NCBI GenBank assembly: GCA_017612555.1
Contig: JAGAFR010000072.1
Coordinates: 1-32,093, forward strand
Direction: 5' to 3'
Source: Lachnospiraceae bacterium
Lineage (GTDB): Bacteria > Bacillota > Clostridia > Lachnospirales > Lachnospiraceae
Length of the DNA: 32,093 bases
Made by a program: the position numbers and the translations under genes. Each line of letters begins with the position of its first letter. Position 1 is the first letter of the stretch. Under the pieces are notes generated by a model, which saw only the letters and a program-made list of their open reading frames with translations, had not been told where the DNA came from and did not search any database. Shown here piece after piece: positions 1 through 8,468 of this stretch.

Positions 1-148
1 CCGCATTCTCGTTCATAAAAAAGACGACAATCGGAGAACGAAAGGGAAAAGACTCGAGATATTCTTTCGTTTCGTGGGCAAGATCGACATCAGGCGCAGG
101 AACTAACCTGCGCCGCCCCAAAACAAGCAAAACAATGCGGACTACTTT
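1..148 (-). other. Left-edge segment downstream of the C11 protease gene; gene content uncertain
   Basis: On the minus strand the frame of the C11 peptidase stays open for all 49 codons between its TGA stop and the left edge, but there is no ATG near its beginning. Only TTG codons at 130-128 and 121-119 could serve as starts. The segment also holds an 8-bp perfect stem-loop (GGCGCAGG, 6-nt loop, CCTGCGCC, 93-114) and a second inverted repeat, AACGAAAG at 37-44 with CTTTCGTT at 64-71. It could be the start of another minus-strand gene or a structured intergenic repeat. I cannot decide which from the sequence. Confidence 0.3.
93..114. repeat. Perfect 8-bp stem-loop after the C11 protease gene
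   Basis: GGCGCAGG (93-100), loop AACTAA, CCTGCGCC (107-114). It lies 35 nt beyond the protease stop codon. No T-run follows on either strand, so it is not a canonical intrinsic terminator. It may act as an mRNA 3'-end stabiliser or be part of a repeat element. Confidence 0.45.
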
Positions 149-2353
149 TCAAGGTGCAACGGACGTTATCTTCCCATTTTTGATCTGCATATAAATAGGG
201 TCGCCGGTATCCGTGTCGCCGAATATGCTTTCTATACTGAACATGTATAGGAAGGATGCGTTTTCGAAGCGGCTGTCTTCCATCTTCATTCCGTTTTTCC
301 ATGTGATCTCGGTAAGGGGTATCAGATCATCATCTTCTTTATCACTTTCAGGATCAAATACGTAAAACAGGAACTTGATCTTGTCGCCGTTTTTTAATTT
401 GCTTACGTCTCTTCCGCTGTGTCCGCTTTCTTCATCGGTACCATCGTATGCTCCAAGTATGCTGTAGTCTTCTTTTGAATAATCATATACCGCCTTCAGG
501 TATTTTTCTTCTCCGTTTAAGAGTATCGGTATCGTATACAGATTGTATTTTTCGTTCTCTTCGGTAAGTTCCGCATAGACATACTCGCCGCCTATCGTCA
601 TCCAGTACCCGTCAAACTGCTCGGTGAATTCTCCTTTGTCAAAATCACATGACAGGGAATTGTCGGAACCAAGATACACGTAGTTGCCGCTATCGGGTTC
701 TTCATAAAAGAGCATAAAATCAACGGCTGAAACATAGTCAAGACCTGATGTGATCTTCAGCCGGTAGCGTTTGTCATTACCCTGTTTCTGAGTGAACTTA
801 AGATTATAATCATCCTTCTTCACCGGCGAGAGATTGCTTATTGTTTCATAATAGTCTTCCGGTATTTCTTCATCGTAATCCGAGGCGATACTGTGTTCTC
901 CGTTAAAGTAGCTGTCATATTTACCTTCTGATGGGGTTTTCTTTGCATAAGCTTCCTGCCAGGCCTGTTCCCACTCTTTTGAATCCCAGTTGCCTTCCAG
1001 TATGCTTATATATTCAAGAAATGCGGTATTATCCGAGCAGGCCTTATAGCTCTCTATCTCATATTCATCCGTATCGTTCGGGTAGAATACGGACAGTCCG
1101 TTGGAGCCTGATCTCATGCTGCCATGCACATTATATTTGACTGCGTCACTAAGCGCTTTTTTAACGCTTTCCGCATTTTCATTGAGAACGCTGTCCGTAT
1201 TGCTGACAAGATCACCGAGATCGATGAGATTGGAATAACCCTGAGATTGGGAGTTGCTTCCGTAGCTTTCCGCCTTTGATGCTCCCTGGGAGACGGTTCG
1301 AAGGTCTGTCGTATTCGATGTGCACAGTACAAGCTCTCCGGAAAGGTTTTTGTAAGCAGATGACAGCGCAGGGATCTTTGTCAGATCCGTAACCGACAGA
1401 GTTATCATATCGTCACTACCCCAGTCCCTGCATTTTTCCTGGTAACAGTCTGCAATGCGTTTTCCGAGTTCAAGTCCGTCCATTGACGGATCGCTCTTTA
1501 AGTAACTTAATAACCCGGAATAGTCCCAGCTGGTGCCCGGGACATTCTCCTGCGATGCTACCATATAGTGTCCGTATCCATGCAGCATTTCCGCTGTTTC
1601 AAGAGATGCCATCAGACATGCGTCAAACCCTACTACCTCAAGCGGAACATCTGCTCCGGTAACAGCACTTTTGATCTCGGGAAGAGTGAGACAATCATCA
1701 TCAAACAATTCATCATAGCATACTCCTCCTGTAGATCCGCCGCCGTGATCCCAAAGTATCAGCATGTATCTGTCTGCCGGGTATTCTTTTGCGGACCAGG
1801 TGATAAAATCAGACAGGGTCTCGGGATCGCCCATCGATGCCAGAGGCTGCGTCTTTTCAAGCGTAATGGATTCTCCATCTATCTTGTAATAACCAAGACT
1901 CTTCGGATCTATATCCGTAGCATCGCCATAGTATTCGGAGTATTCTTTCAGATGCCATTCTTTGGCTCCTCCGGTCTCAACAAGAAAATTGACTTTATCC
2001 GAACTGTCTGTTTCCAGGACTTCAACAAGGCTGTCAGTTGCATGGGAACTTTCCGTTTCAAGATCCGAACCGCACAGATAGAACATTACCGTCCATGATT
2101 CAAAATTTCCGTCTGCCGCTTCATATGAAACCTGATCTTCATTTATATATTCGGTTTCATCATCATATTCATCGTAGTATTCATCATCATCTTCTTCGAT
2201 GAGCTGTGTTTCTTCCGAGACTGTTTCGTCCGTTTCCGAATCATCATCGCTGTATGCAAAATTAATGAGCAGGACCAGCAAAACGACAGCAATAACGATG
2301 CCTGCCAGTATCGAAAGAATAATTGTAAGTGCGACATTTGATTTTTTCTTCAT
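149..2353 (-). CDS. Membrane-anchored clostripain-family (C11) cysteine peptidase
   Basis: 734 residues. A short basic N-terminus precedes a single membrane helix (about 9-33), then a very acidic Asp/Glu/Tyr-rich linker (about 34-75), then the peptidase domain. The domain opens with the family-typical WTVMFYLCGSDLE (87-99). The catalytic dyad is visible as His203 in LWDHGGG and Cys246 in GFDACLMA, so the enzyme looks intact. C11 enzymes usually cleave after Arg or Lys and self-activate. The substrate here is unknown. The C-terminal ~300 residues are not recognisable to me and may form a beta-rich accessory domain. The expected topology puts the catalytic part outside the cell. The start is supported by a purine-rich GAGGAAAGG 7 nt upstream. 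The gene is divergent from the esterase operon at 2430. Confidence 0.9.
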   Translation of the reverse strand: MKKKSNVALTIILSILAGIVIAVVLLVLLINFAYSDDDSETDETVSEETQLIEEDDDEYYDEYDDETEYINEDQVSYEAADGNFESWTVMFYLCGSDLETESSHATDSLVEVLETDSSDKVNFLVETGGAKEWHLKEYSEYYGDATDIDPKSLGYYKIDGESITLEKTQPLASMGDPETLSDFITWSAKEYPADRYMLILWDHGGGSTGGVCYDELFDDDCLTLPEIKSAVTGADVPLEVVGFDACLMASLETAEMLHGYGHYMVASQENVPGTSWDYSGLLSYLKSDPSMDGLELGKRIADCYQEKCRDWGSDDMITLSVTDLTKIPALSSAYKNLSGELVLCTSNTTDLRTVSQGASKAESYGSNSQSQGYSNLIDLGDLVSNTDSVLNENAESVKKALSDAVKYNVHGSMRSGSNGLSVFYPNDTDEYEIESYKACSDNTAFLEYISILEGNWDSKEWEQAWQEAYAKKTPSEGKYDSYFNGEHSIASDYDEEIPEDYYETISNLSPVKKDDYNLKFTQKQGNDKRYRLKITSGLDYVSAVDFMLFYEEPDSGNYVYLGSDNSLSCDFDKGEFTEQFDGYWMTIGGEYVYAELTEENEKYNLYTIPILLNGEEKYLKAVYDYSKEDYSILGAYDGTDEESGHSGRDVSKLKNGDKIKFLFYVFDPESDKEDDDLIPLTEITWKNGMKMEDSRFENASFLYMFSIESIFGDTDTGDPIYMQIKNGKITSVAP

Positions 2354-2389
2354 GAACTATCCTTTCCTCAAGAGATAAGATGCGTCCCC

Positions 2390-2418
2390 TTGCCTTTGTG
2401 TATCATTTATTATAGGAT
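2390..2418 (+). promoter_or_regulatory. Putative promoter of the esterase-acyltransferase operon
   Basis: TTGCCT (2390-2395), a 17-bp spacer and TAGGAT (2413-2418) form a plausible sigma-A promoter. The start codon at 2430 lies only 11 nt beyond the -10, so the leader would be about 5 nt. A minus-strand TATAAT (2414-2409) overlaps it and could serve the divergent protease gene with an ~50-nt leader. Its -35 is poor. Confidence 0.35.
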
Positions 2419-2429
2419 AAAACAGAAGA

Positions 2430-3359
2430 ATGAGTAACGCAACACTAATGAAGGCTGTTAAGGCCGTTAATTTCATATCGGGAGAAGCGGTATCGGGACA
2501 GAAGCTCATGCGTCACCGGGCGGCGATGGAGCGCGCGGGCAGGATCGCACCGAAAGGCGATGTGGAGGTGAGCGAGTTTGCGGCAGGTAACATCGCATGT
2601 GAGGCGATACGACCCGAGTATGCGCACAATCCGGGATACGCGATATTGTATGTTCATGGCGGAGGCTATGTTTGCGGAGGTCTGTCATATGCAGGGATAC
2701 TTGCGTCAAAAATGGCAGTATCCACCGGATTTACGACGTACACATTTGATTACAGGCTTGCACCGGAACATCCGTATCCTTCTGCTCTTGAAGATGCGAT
2801 CGCAGTCTGGGATCATCTGACGTCGGGAAGATATCAGCCGGATCATGTGATTGTGGCGGGTGAATCCGCAGGCGGAAATCTGGCGCTGTGCCTTGCACAA
2901 AAGCTTGCGGCAGATAAAAGGCCCCTTCCTTTTCGTCTGATCCTTTTCAGTCCATGGACCGACATGACGGGTACGTCCGGATCCTATGAGACCAACAAAG
3001 AAGTCGATCCTATCCTTACCAAAGAGTATGTTGTAAATGCGGCAAAGGTATATATAGGAGATGCCGGGGATCCGTCGGATGCGAGATTTTCTCCGCTCTT
3101 CGGGGAACTGGGAAACCTTCCCGAAACATATATTATGGTCGGCAGGAATGAGATACTGCTCGATGACAGTGTGGGATTGTTTGATAATATCACTGATCAG
3201 GGCGGGACAGCTTATCTTGACATTGAAGAGAGCGGCTGGCATGTGTATCAGCAGATGCCCGTTCCCATAGCGTCACGCGCCATGAAGCGTATGTCGGCCT
3301 ATATCAGTTCGGGAGTTTACGGAGATAACATATGGGAAGTGACAACTGGTACAAAGTAG
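2430..3359 (+). CDS. Alpha/beta hydrolase, hormone-sensitive-lipase type esterase
   Basis: 309 residues with the HSL-family (alpha/beta hydrolase fold 3) signatures: oxyanion-hole HGGG at 76-79, nucleophile Ser146 in GESAGGN, and probable acid and base at Asp245 (ILLDDS) and His271 (GWHVYQ). It lacks a signal peptide, so it should act in the cytoplasm, hydrolysing short acyl or acetyl esters. It overlaps the next gene by 28 bp and heads a three-gene operon with a condensation-domain-like acyltransferase and a zinc-ribbon membrane protein. That context suggests ester turnover linked to the acyl transfer. The physiological ester is unknown. A Shine-Dalgarno sequence is weak, in line with a promoter placed very close to the start codon. 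Confidence 0.88.
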   Translation: MSNATLMKAVKAVNFISGEAVSGQKLMRHRAAMERAGRIAPKGDVEVSEFAAGNIACEAIRPEYAHNPGYAILYVHGGGYVCGGLSYAGILASKMAVSTGFTTYTFDYRLAPEHPYPSALEDAIAVWDHLTSGRYQPDHVIVAGESAGGNLALCLAQKLAADKRPLPFRLILFSPWTDMTGTSGSYETNKEVDPILTKEYVVNAAKVYIGDAGDPSDARFSPLFGELGNLPETYIMVGRNEILLDDSVGLFDNITDQGGTAYLDIEESGWHVYQQMPVPIASRAMKRMSAYISSGVYGDNIWEVTTGTK

Positions 3360-4582
3360 ATAACGTTGCAAAAGTATTCCTGGCAACGGTGACAAAGAGA
3401 GATCCGAAGACTCTCCGGGTCAGTTGCACTCTCAAGGAGGACATCGATCCCGAACTGCTACAGCAAGCCTTACTTTCCGCAATACAGGACAGACCGCAGT
3501 TTCAGATGAGGATCAGACGCGGACTGTTCTGGCATTACATGGAAAATACCGACATACTTCCCGAAGTGCATGAAGAATGCGACAGAGTATGTCCGCTTCT
3601 GTACATTCCGGCAAGAACGATGCTTCATTATCAGGTTACGTATTTCGGAAAGAGGATCAATCTTGATATGTTTCATGCACTGTCAGACGGGACAGGTGCA
3701 CTTGAGTTTTTGAACATCATTGTTCTTGATTATCTGAAGCTTCGCTACCCGGGACAGCTTGACCGGGTGACGATCCATTCCGGTGCATCGGCAGATGACC
3801 TCAGTCAGGACAGCTACAGACAGTTCTTTGGCAATATGGGACTGTCAGGAGTATCATCATTTCGAAAAGCATTTCGTCCTTCGGGATTAAAGCATCCATA
3901 TGATCAGTTACAGTTTTTTGAGATACGTATGCCGACAGATCAGATACTTCCGCGTGCCAAGGAACTTGGAGTATCACTTACAAGTTATGTCGGAGCATGC
4001 TGGATGATGGCGATCCGTGATGTGATGCCCCAGAGGAAGAAAAACATGCCTGTCACGATGACATTGCCGGTCAATCTTCGCAATTATTTTCCTTCACATA
4101 CATCGAGAAATTTTTTCAACAACGTAAGTGTCACGCACGTGTTTGACAAAGATATTTCCATTGAAGATCTGGCAGCGGAATTTGATGCTTCGCTTCGCAG
4201 TCAGCTCACGGAAGAAAACATCAAAAAACAGATGGACAATTTCGAGACTATGGAATACGTGGCGCCTATACGACCTGTTCCGCTTTTCATCAAACAGCTC
4301 GTAGTACGTCACGGCAAGAAGCTTGCCGACAGGAAAGTTACCATGGTACTGTCAAACCTCGGAAAGCTCACACCGCCCGAAGAGGTCGGAGAGAGGATCG
4401 ATAACTACAGTACTTTCTGCAGCAGTGAAAATCTGTTTACCACTATGTCGACGTTTGGGGGACAGCTCACTTTCGGTGTGTCATCACCGTATCAGAATAC
4501 GGGCGTCATCAAGAATTTTGTCAGAACACTGTCGCATGCAGGAGTGAGCATCACTGTATTTGCAACGGAGGTCATCGGATAA
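3332..4582 (+). CDS. Condensation-domain-like acyltransferase (COG4908 / alcohol acetyltransferase-like)
   Basis: 416 residues. The key motif is HALSDG at 115-120, matching the HxxxDG active site shared by chloramphenicol acetyltransferase, NRPS condensation domains, PapA acyltransferases and yeast-type alcohol acetyltransferases. His115 would be the general base. The length fits a single two-lobed condensation-like domain with no adenylation or carrier modules, so it probably uses an acyl-CoA or a free-standing acyl carrier. GGAG at 3321-3324, 7 nt before the ATG, supports the start inside the end of the esterase gene. The stop codon shares its last A with the next ATG (TAATG). No membrane segments are evident. 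Donor and acceptor cannot be read from the sequence. Confidence 0.75.
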   Translation: MGSDNWYKVDNVAKVFLATVTKRDPKTLRVSCTLKEDIDPELLQQALLSAIQDRPQFQMRIRRGLFWHYMENTDILPEVHEECDRVCPLLYIPARTMLHYQVTYFGKRINLDMFHALSDGTGALEFLNIIVLDYLKLRYPGQLDRVTIHSGASADDLSQDSYRQFFGNMGLSGVSSFRKAFRPSGLKHPYDQLQFFEIRMPTDQILPRAKELGVSLTSYVGACWMMAIRDVMPQRKKNMPVTMTLPVNLRNYFPSHTSRNFFNNVSVTHVFDKDISIEDLAAEFDASLRSQLTEENIKKQMDNFETMEYVAPIRPVPLFIKQLVVRHGKKLADRKVTMVLSNLGKLTPPEEVGERIDNYSTFCSSENLFTTMSTFGGQLTFGVSSPYQNTGVIKNFVRTLSHAGVSITVFATEVIG

Positions 4583-5250
4583 TGAAGACATGTCCATACT
4601 GCAATATATCCGTTGGGGGAGAGAGTCGGAAATGTCCCCTGTGTCAGAGCAAGTTGGCGGGAATCTCGGAAGGTGAGTATTTCCCGAGACAGAAGATGCT
4701 CCATCGCAGATCATTTTTGTATAAGCTCCAGCTGTTCATTGTCTGGATCGTTGTGATCGCTGCTCTCGGAGTTGATTTTCTCATGGGTGTGCGTATACCG
4801 CCGTCTTCGGATGTGCATTACAGCCTGATATTGTCGATGTGGCTGATAGCATTTGAATTTGCGATCATGCGCCAGTTCCGTAAGGGTACAGGCTCATCAA
4901 GGAGAGTCACGATGATGGTCATAATCATTCTGGGGCTTCTTACGGTTACATCATATTATTACGGGTTCTTCAGACTTACGACAGACTGGATAGCACCGTG
5001 TGCCATCACAGGTATGATGATCGCCAACTTTGTGTTGGCGATGATAGATAAGCGCGGCAATGCGATGGTCTATCTTCTGACCAATCTGCTCATAGGGATA
5101 CTGCCCTACATTGTCCTGTCGATCAGCCACAGGACCGCTTATATCACATGGATCATCTGTATGCTGATCAGTATCATATTGTTCGTGGGAGCGATAATCT
5201 TTAAAGGCAGGACTGTTGTGGGTGAGATCCAGCGCAGACTTAATGTGTAA
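4582..5250 (+). CDS. Zinc-ribbon multi-pass membrane protein (DUF6320-like)
   Basis: 222 residues. The N-terminus carries two CxxC pairs, Cys4/Cys7 and Cys18/Cys21, forming a small treble-clef or zinc-ribbon-like knuckle. About six hydrophobic helices follow from residue 47 to the end, with short loops. The start codon overlaps the acyltransferase stop by one base, so the two are almost certainly translated together. The domain order (zinc ribbon, then membrane) matches a family found with this hydrolase/acyltransferase pair in Lachnospiraceae, as far as I recall. Function is unknown. It could tether the two soluble enzymes to the membrane or transport the acylated product. Its 3' end overlaps the convergent lysozyme-like gene by 11 bp. 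Confidence 0.7.
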   Translation: MKTCPYCNISVGGESRKCPLCQSKLAGISEGEYFPRQKMLHRRSFLYKLQLFIVWIVVIAALGVDFLMGVRIPPSSDVHYSLILSMWLIAFEFAIMRQFRKGTGSSRRVTMMVIIILGLLTVTSYYYGFFRLTTDWIAPCAITGMMIANFVLAMIDKRGNAMVYLLTNLLIGILPYIVLSISHRTAYITWIICMLISIILFVGAIIFKGRTVVGEIQRRLNV

Positions 5251-5902
5251 ACCGTTCATAATAGTTCATTGCTTTATTGATCCGCTTTGACAGTCCCTGA
5301 TATTTATTGCCGTAGAATTCCGGGTACAGACCTCCCGTATACGTATCGGCCTTCTTTCCCGAATCGGTGATGCACCTCTCAAAGCCTGCGGTAAACTCAG
5401 CCGCGGCAGTATATGCGTCATCTGTTTCTTTAAGAAAATCATCAAGCCGGCATGCGATGGGATCTGCTCCCGACAGTTCATATATCGCAAAAGCAAGTTG
5501 GGAATCGATCGAGTTCCAGTTAAGCTTTTGTTCCCTGCAAAAATCTTTGAAGTGTTGCTGCCTGTCTCCGACATCATTCCACTGAAACAATCCGAGAGCA
5601 CCGCTTGACTCATTGACAGCAGACGGGTCAAAATCAGGTGATTCCACCGCAATATTACCCATGATACCGCAAGCTCCGGCAGGAGAATAACCCTCCTCTA
5701 TGAGTGTCCGGTATACTATCTCTTCTTTTTCCTCAAGCGGGATATCGGCAGGAGCGTCGATAGTGATGGAGACAACGCGGGGCTCCTTTTGCTCTTCCGC
5801 TCGCTTTCGTCCCCTGACGATCAGCACTATGGCAACAGTCACAAGTGCGATCACTGCAACGCCTGCCGCTATATATATGATGAGTTTACGCTTATCCAAC
5901 AT
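5240..5902 (-). CDS. Membrane-anchored lysozyme-like protein (phage-tail-lysozyme domain)
   Basis: 220 residues: a membrane anchor at about 7-29, a basic stop (RGRKR), a linker, then a domain from about 60 on that resembles phage tail lysozymes (Phage_lysozyme2). Features supporting this are GACGIMGNIAVES with the probable catalytic Glu87, and SSGALGLFQWND (99-110). Such domains cleave the glycan strands of peptidoglycan. With an N-terminal anchor the catalytic part should face the wall, implying a role in wall remodelling rather than phage lysis. No phage genes are nearby. There is no Shine-Dalgarno sequence. An extended -10 (TGG-TAGAAT) ends 7 nt before the ATG, so translation may start from a leaderless mRNA. 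Confidence 0.75.
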   Translation of the reverse strand: MLDKRKLIIYIAAGVAVIALVTVAIVLIVRGRKRAEEQKEPRVVSITIDAPADIPLEEKEEIVYRTLIEEGYSPAGACGIMGNIAVESPDFDPSAVNESSGALGLFQWNDVGDRQQHFKDFCREQKLNWNSIDSQLAFAIYELSGADPIACRLDDFLKETDDAYTAAAEFTAGFERCITDSGKKADTYTGGLYPEFYGNKYQGLSKRINKAMNYYERFTH

Positions 5903-5909
5903 GGTATAT

Positions 5910-5939
5910 ATTCTACCATTCTTTTACTGTATGTGCTAA
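5910..5939 (-). promoter_or_regulatory. Putative promoter of the lysozyme-like gene, giving a near-leaderless mRNA
   Basis: Reading the minus strand: TTAGCA (5939-5934), an 18-bp spacer and TAGAAT (5915-5910), with the extended -10 TGG just before it. The predicted transcription start falls at or next to the ATG at 5902. An inverted repeat ATGGTA/TACCAT (5901-5906, 5914-5919) spans the -10 and the start codon and could be an operator. Confidence 0.4.
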
Positions 5940-5942
5940 ACT
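5934..5942 (+). promoter_or_regulatory. Putative extended -10 of the hybrid histidine kinase gene
   Basis: TGC-TAAACT (5934-5942) could serve as an extended -10, giving a leader of about 24 nt that contains the GAGGAG ribosome-binding site (5963-5968). The bases overlap the -35 of the divergent lysozyme-like promoter, so the two genes could compete for polymerase. I find no -35 for this one. Confidence 0.25.
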
Positions 5943-5972
5943 TTAGGTAACTGATACCGACAGAGGAGATAC

Positions 5973-8468
5973 ATGACAAAGAAGATCAGATTAGTCCTTT
6001 CTATCATACTTCTGATAGTATTCGGGTATATCATCATAGGAGAGATCACATTTCCCGCAAATGTTCCGGTAAACGGATACATCTGCGATATTCTTCCGCA
6101 GGATAACTGGGTACGGATCCTGGATGACGGAACCCGGGAGGCATTTGCCGTGCCCGGAAGAACCGATTCGGATATCGTTCTGGAGACTACGCTTCCCGAT
6201 CCCCTTAACAAAGATTATTCAGTCCTGTGCTTTCGCGGCATGGATATGGACATATATATAAACGGCGAGCTTCGCGAGAGCTACCACACGACCGATTACA
6301 AGCTTCTCGGGGACAGGTCTGCGGAGTGCTACGTCGTTGTATCGTTGTATCCCGAAGACGCAGGCGGTGTTCTCCAAGTAGCATACGATTACAACTTCGG
6401 AATGGTGTATGAAGTATATATCGGTACAAGGATCGGTATACTGACATATCTGTTCAAACAGTTCGGTCTGGAACTGTTCGTCGGATTCGGTCTTCTTCTG
6501 CTCGGTCTTATATGTTTGATCGCCGCGGTGATCTACAAGTACATCCACAACAAATATCTGGAGATGGAGCATCTGTCGATAGGCGTTATCATAGGCGCTG
6601 TTTGGGTATTGTCCAACTCCATATTCAGGCAGCTCTACACACGAAACATATCTGTGATGTCGGATACGCCGTTTCTGATGGTAATGGTGATGCCGCTTCC
6701 GTTTCTTGTGTTCATCGATTCGCTTCAGAACGGACGATACCGCAAGATCATAGGGATCGCAGGGATCATAACCACCATCAATCTTATCATCAGTTCCGTA
6801 CTGTTTGTTGCAGGGATCGTTCCGCTCACGGACAGCTTCATAGCATCGGCGATCTGTGTACTGATCTCGATAGTTGCCATGGTAATCACTATCGTTCTTG
6901 ATATCAGGAGGCATCTGATCCGGTCATACATTTTCGTAGCCGTTGGATTTGCTGTGCTTGCTGTTGCGGCAGTCATTCAGATAACCGTTTATCAGTTCGC
7001 ACATAACGGGGTTTTCTCCGGACTCTTTATGGCTCTCGGTCTGTTCGGATTCATGATATGCTCGATCATCCACACGATCAAGCAGCTTATCGGTATAAGG
7101 CTTGAGGCGAATGAGCTTGTACACATCAACAAGGCAAAGGATGATTTTCTTGCCAATATGTCCCATGAGATCAGGACGCCGCTCAACGGTATACTCGGTA
7201 TGGATGAGATGATAATCAGGGACACGAAAGAAAGCAGGGTCAGGGACTATGCGCTGGAGATCAAGAGTGCGGGGAATACTCTGCTGTCCATCATCAATGA
7301 CATTCTTGACCTCAGCAAGATCGAGTCGGGCAACTTTGAGATCATCCCGGTTGAATACGGCATCGCTTCGGTACTCAACGATGTCCTGAACATAACAAGG
7401 ATCCGTGCTCAGAAGAAAGGTTTAAGGTATGATTTTGACGTTTCTCCCAACATTCCGTCGGTCCTTGGCGGAGATGAGATCAGGATACGCCAGGTGCTCC
7501 TTAATATAATCAATAACGCCATCAAGTACACTAACGAAGGAAGCGTCAGTGTATCCGTATCATCGGAGCCGGTCATGATGGGTAATTACATCAATCTTAT
7601 CGTGAAGGTTGCCGATACCGGTATCGGGATCAGGGAAGAGGACAAGGACAAGCTGTTCAAGAGCTTCCAGCGCCTTGATGAAAGGAAAAATCACAGTATC
7701 GAGGGTACCGGCCTGGGACTTCATATAACAAACCTTCTGCTGCAGATGATGGAAGGAAGCATTGAATTTGAAAGCGAGTATGGCAAAGGAAGTACATTTA
7801 CGATCAACGTGCAGCAAAAGGTCGTAAAGGCTACACCTATCGGAGACTTCTCCAAGGCGGTTCGGAATTACCTCAGTAATATAGAGATAGATGAAGTGGG
7901 ATTGTATGCACCGAATGCGAAGGTGCTCGTGGTAGATGACAATGAAATGAACCTGGATGTAATGGAAGGGCTGCTTCGCGACACGAAGATCCGGGCAGAA
8001 TACGTTGATTCGGGAGCAACCTGCATCGAAAAAGTAAAGAGTACGAAATATGACTGTATCCTTCTTGATCAGATGATGCCGGGAATGAGCGGTGAAGAGA
8101 CATTGTCGGAGATGAAGGAGCAGGGCATACTTGATGGTACACCCGTGATCGCGCTTACCGCTGATGCGATAATAGGAGCCCGCGAGAGCTACATTGAAAA
8201 AGGCTTTACGGATTACATCTCCAAGCCCGTCAAATACGAAGTGCTTGAAAATGTCCTCAAGACCTATATCCCGAAGGAGAAACAGCTTTCACCCAGCGGT
8301 GCCGATGAACTTCCCGTCATGCTCATATGGGGAGACGATCCCGAAAAGCTGAAACAGGAAAAGCTCCGCCTCGACGGGATATACAAATGCGTATGCGTTA
8401 CGGGACAGAGCGCAATGGACAGATATCTGGAAAAGCATACTCCGGATGGGATCTTACATATTTGCTAA
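5973..8468 (+). CDS. Hybrid sensor histidine kinase with 7TM sensor and receiver domain
   Basis: 831 residues. Helix 1 (about 5-23) is followed by an extracellular beta-rich segment to about 155, then seven hydrophobic helices to about 370. This resembles a 7TMR-DISM-type sensor. The kinase core follows: H-box NMSHEIRTPLNG with phospho-accepting His398, N-box around IINNAIKYTN, G1 DTGIGI and G2 GTGLGL. A receiver domain begins near 648 with the acidic pair in VLVVDDNEMN and acceptor Asp699 in LLDQMMPG. The last ~50 residues resemble the first half of a second receiver (beta1 to beta3) and stop before the acceptor Asp would be reached. GAGGAG 4 nt upstream supports the start. The ligand and the downstream regulator are not identifiable. 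The 3' end overlaps the convergent adenylation gene by 15 bp. Confidence 0.92.
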   Translation: MTKKIRLVLSIILLIVFGYIIIGEITFPANVPVNGYICDILPQDNWVRILDDGTREAFAVPGRTDSDIVLETTLPDPLNKDYSVLCFRGMDMDIYINGELRESYHTTDYKLLGDRSAECYVVVSLYPEDAGGVLQVAYDYNFGMVYEVYIGTRIGILTYLFKQFGLELFVGFGLLLLGLICLIAAVIYKYIHNKYLEMEHLSIGVIIGAVWVLSNSIFRQLYTRNISVMSDTPFLMVMVMPLPFLVFIDSLQNGRYRKIIGIAGIITTINLIISSVLFVAGIVPLTDSFIASAICVLISIVAMVITIVLDIRRHLIRSYIFVAVGFAVLAVAAVIQITVYQFAHNGVFSGLFMALGLFGFMICSIIHTIKQLIGIRLEANELVHINKAKDDFLANMSHEIRTPLNGILGMDEMIIRDTKESRVRDYALEIKSAGNTLLSIINDILDLSKIESGNFEIIPVEYGIASVLNDVLNITRIRAQKKGLRYDFDVSPNIPSVLGGDEIRIRQVLLNIINNAIKYTNEGSVSVSVSSEPVMMGNYINLIVKVADTGIGIREEDKDKLFKSFQRLDERKNHSIEGTGLGLHITNLLLQMMEGSIEFESEYGKGSTFTINVQQKVVKATPIGDFSKAVRNYLSNIEIDEVGLYAPNAKVLVVDDNEMNLDVMEGLLRDTKIRAEYVDSGATCIEKVKSTKYDCILLDQMMPGMSGEETLSEMKEQGILDGTPVIALTADAIIGARESYIEKGFTDYISKPVKYEVLENVLKTYIPKEKQLSPSGADELPVMLIWGDDPEKLKQEKLRLDGIYKCVCVTGQSAMDRYLEKHTPDGILHIC

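Noticed and set aside
93-114. GGCGCAGG/CCTGCGCC stem as an intrinsic terminator
   Set aside because: No run of T follows the stem in either direction.
5240-5902. Lysozyme-like gene as a prophage remnant
   Set aside because: The protein has a membrane anchor and no phage structural, integrase or repressor genes are nearby.
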